The notes under the pieces are model-generated. The model saw only the letters and a program-made list of their open reading frames with translations, ran no database searches and was not told the origin of the DNA. 64,000 bases of DNA, taken from assembly GCA_030407085.1 (NCBI GenBank), contig CM059586.1, positions 19,858,001 to 19,922,000 on the forward strand, in the 5' to 3' direction. The DNA comes from Trichopria drosophilae (taxonomy: Eukaryota > Arthropoda > Insecta > Hymenoptera > Diapriidae). This document shows, in pieces, positions 63,800 to 64,000 of the stretch (within the stretch, counting starts at the first letter, position 1; every line of letters starts with the position of its first letter). The position numbers and the translations under genes were made by a program.

Positions 63800-64000
63800 G
63801 TGCGTTGTTTTTATTTGAGGGATACATTTACATTATTTTAAAAGGGGTCATGGCATCCTAAAAAGCAAGAGATGTCTTCCGACCAAGCTAAAGTCAGAAT
63901 ACCCTGATTAAGTAAAATTTCATCACTTTTCGACTAAAAAATTGTCTTAAAAGTTAAATAGACTTTCAAGACGTGGATACAGGTAAAAATTGAGTTAAAT
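63800..64000 (+). other. Innexin intron 4, start only
   Basis: Begins GTGCGT. No acceptor followed by recognisable innexin coding sequence is seen before the window ends, so the next exon (cytoplasmic loop, TM3) lies outside. Confidence 0.7.

Noticed and set aside
63647..63841. 64-codon frame overlapping innexin exon 4
   Set aside because: It is a different reading frame of a well-supported exon.
1..64000. CRISPR arrays, operons, riboswitches or other bacterial features
   Set aside because: Introns, base composition and the innexin show a eukaryotic (insect) sequence; no regularly spaced identical repeats of the CRISPR kind were seen.

Overview
The window looks like insect nuclear DNA. It is very A+T-rich, it carries scattered copies of the insect telomere word TTAGG, and its one recognisable protein gene is an innexin, the invertebrate gap-junction family. 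The gene sits at the right edge and resembles Inx7. I could not narrow the order of insect; a hymenopteran-like genome is possible but unproven.

Layout. From 1 to about 58.5 kb I find no convincing gene. This stretch is built from repeats: (1) degenerate arrays of a 105-140 bp unit with the core TCAAAATGGCGGATCC followed by ATATGGCGGAC; (2) several short TIR/MITE-like elements, most with TA at the ends; (3) larger inverted repeats, the biggest a foldback of about 3.4 kb at 26.06-29.45 kb; (4) short-word minisatellites that often turn back on themselves; (5) one dead non-LTR retrotransposon at 21.65-22.89 kb; and (6) from 54.4 to 58.5 kb a strand-asymmetric, purine-rich array with a higher-order period near 1.33 kb. 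A few islands are less A+T-rich. The one at 39.84-40.16 kb carries two Rel/NF-kB-like motifs.

Gene. The innexin begins at 58968 with a short first exon (29 codons plus one base). A 4.25 kb intron follows, then exons at 63304-63394, 63472-63544 and 63622-63799, separated by two introns of 77 bp each. It runs out of the window after residue 143. All four junctions have GT/AG ends and the phases fit (1, 2, 0, 1). The translation covers the N-terminus, TM1, the first extracellular loop with two cysteines, the YYQW signature and TM2. Intron 1 holds TTAGG-like tracts, more purine-rich DNA and an 18 bp perfect inverted repeat. A candidate arthropod initiator lies about 120 bp upstream of the start codon.

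All repeat boundaries and matches were read by eye. No alignment or database search was run, so repeat family names are structural descriptions only.
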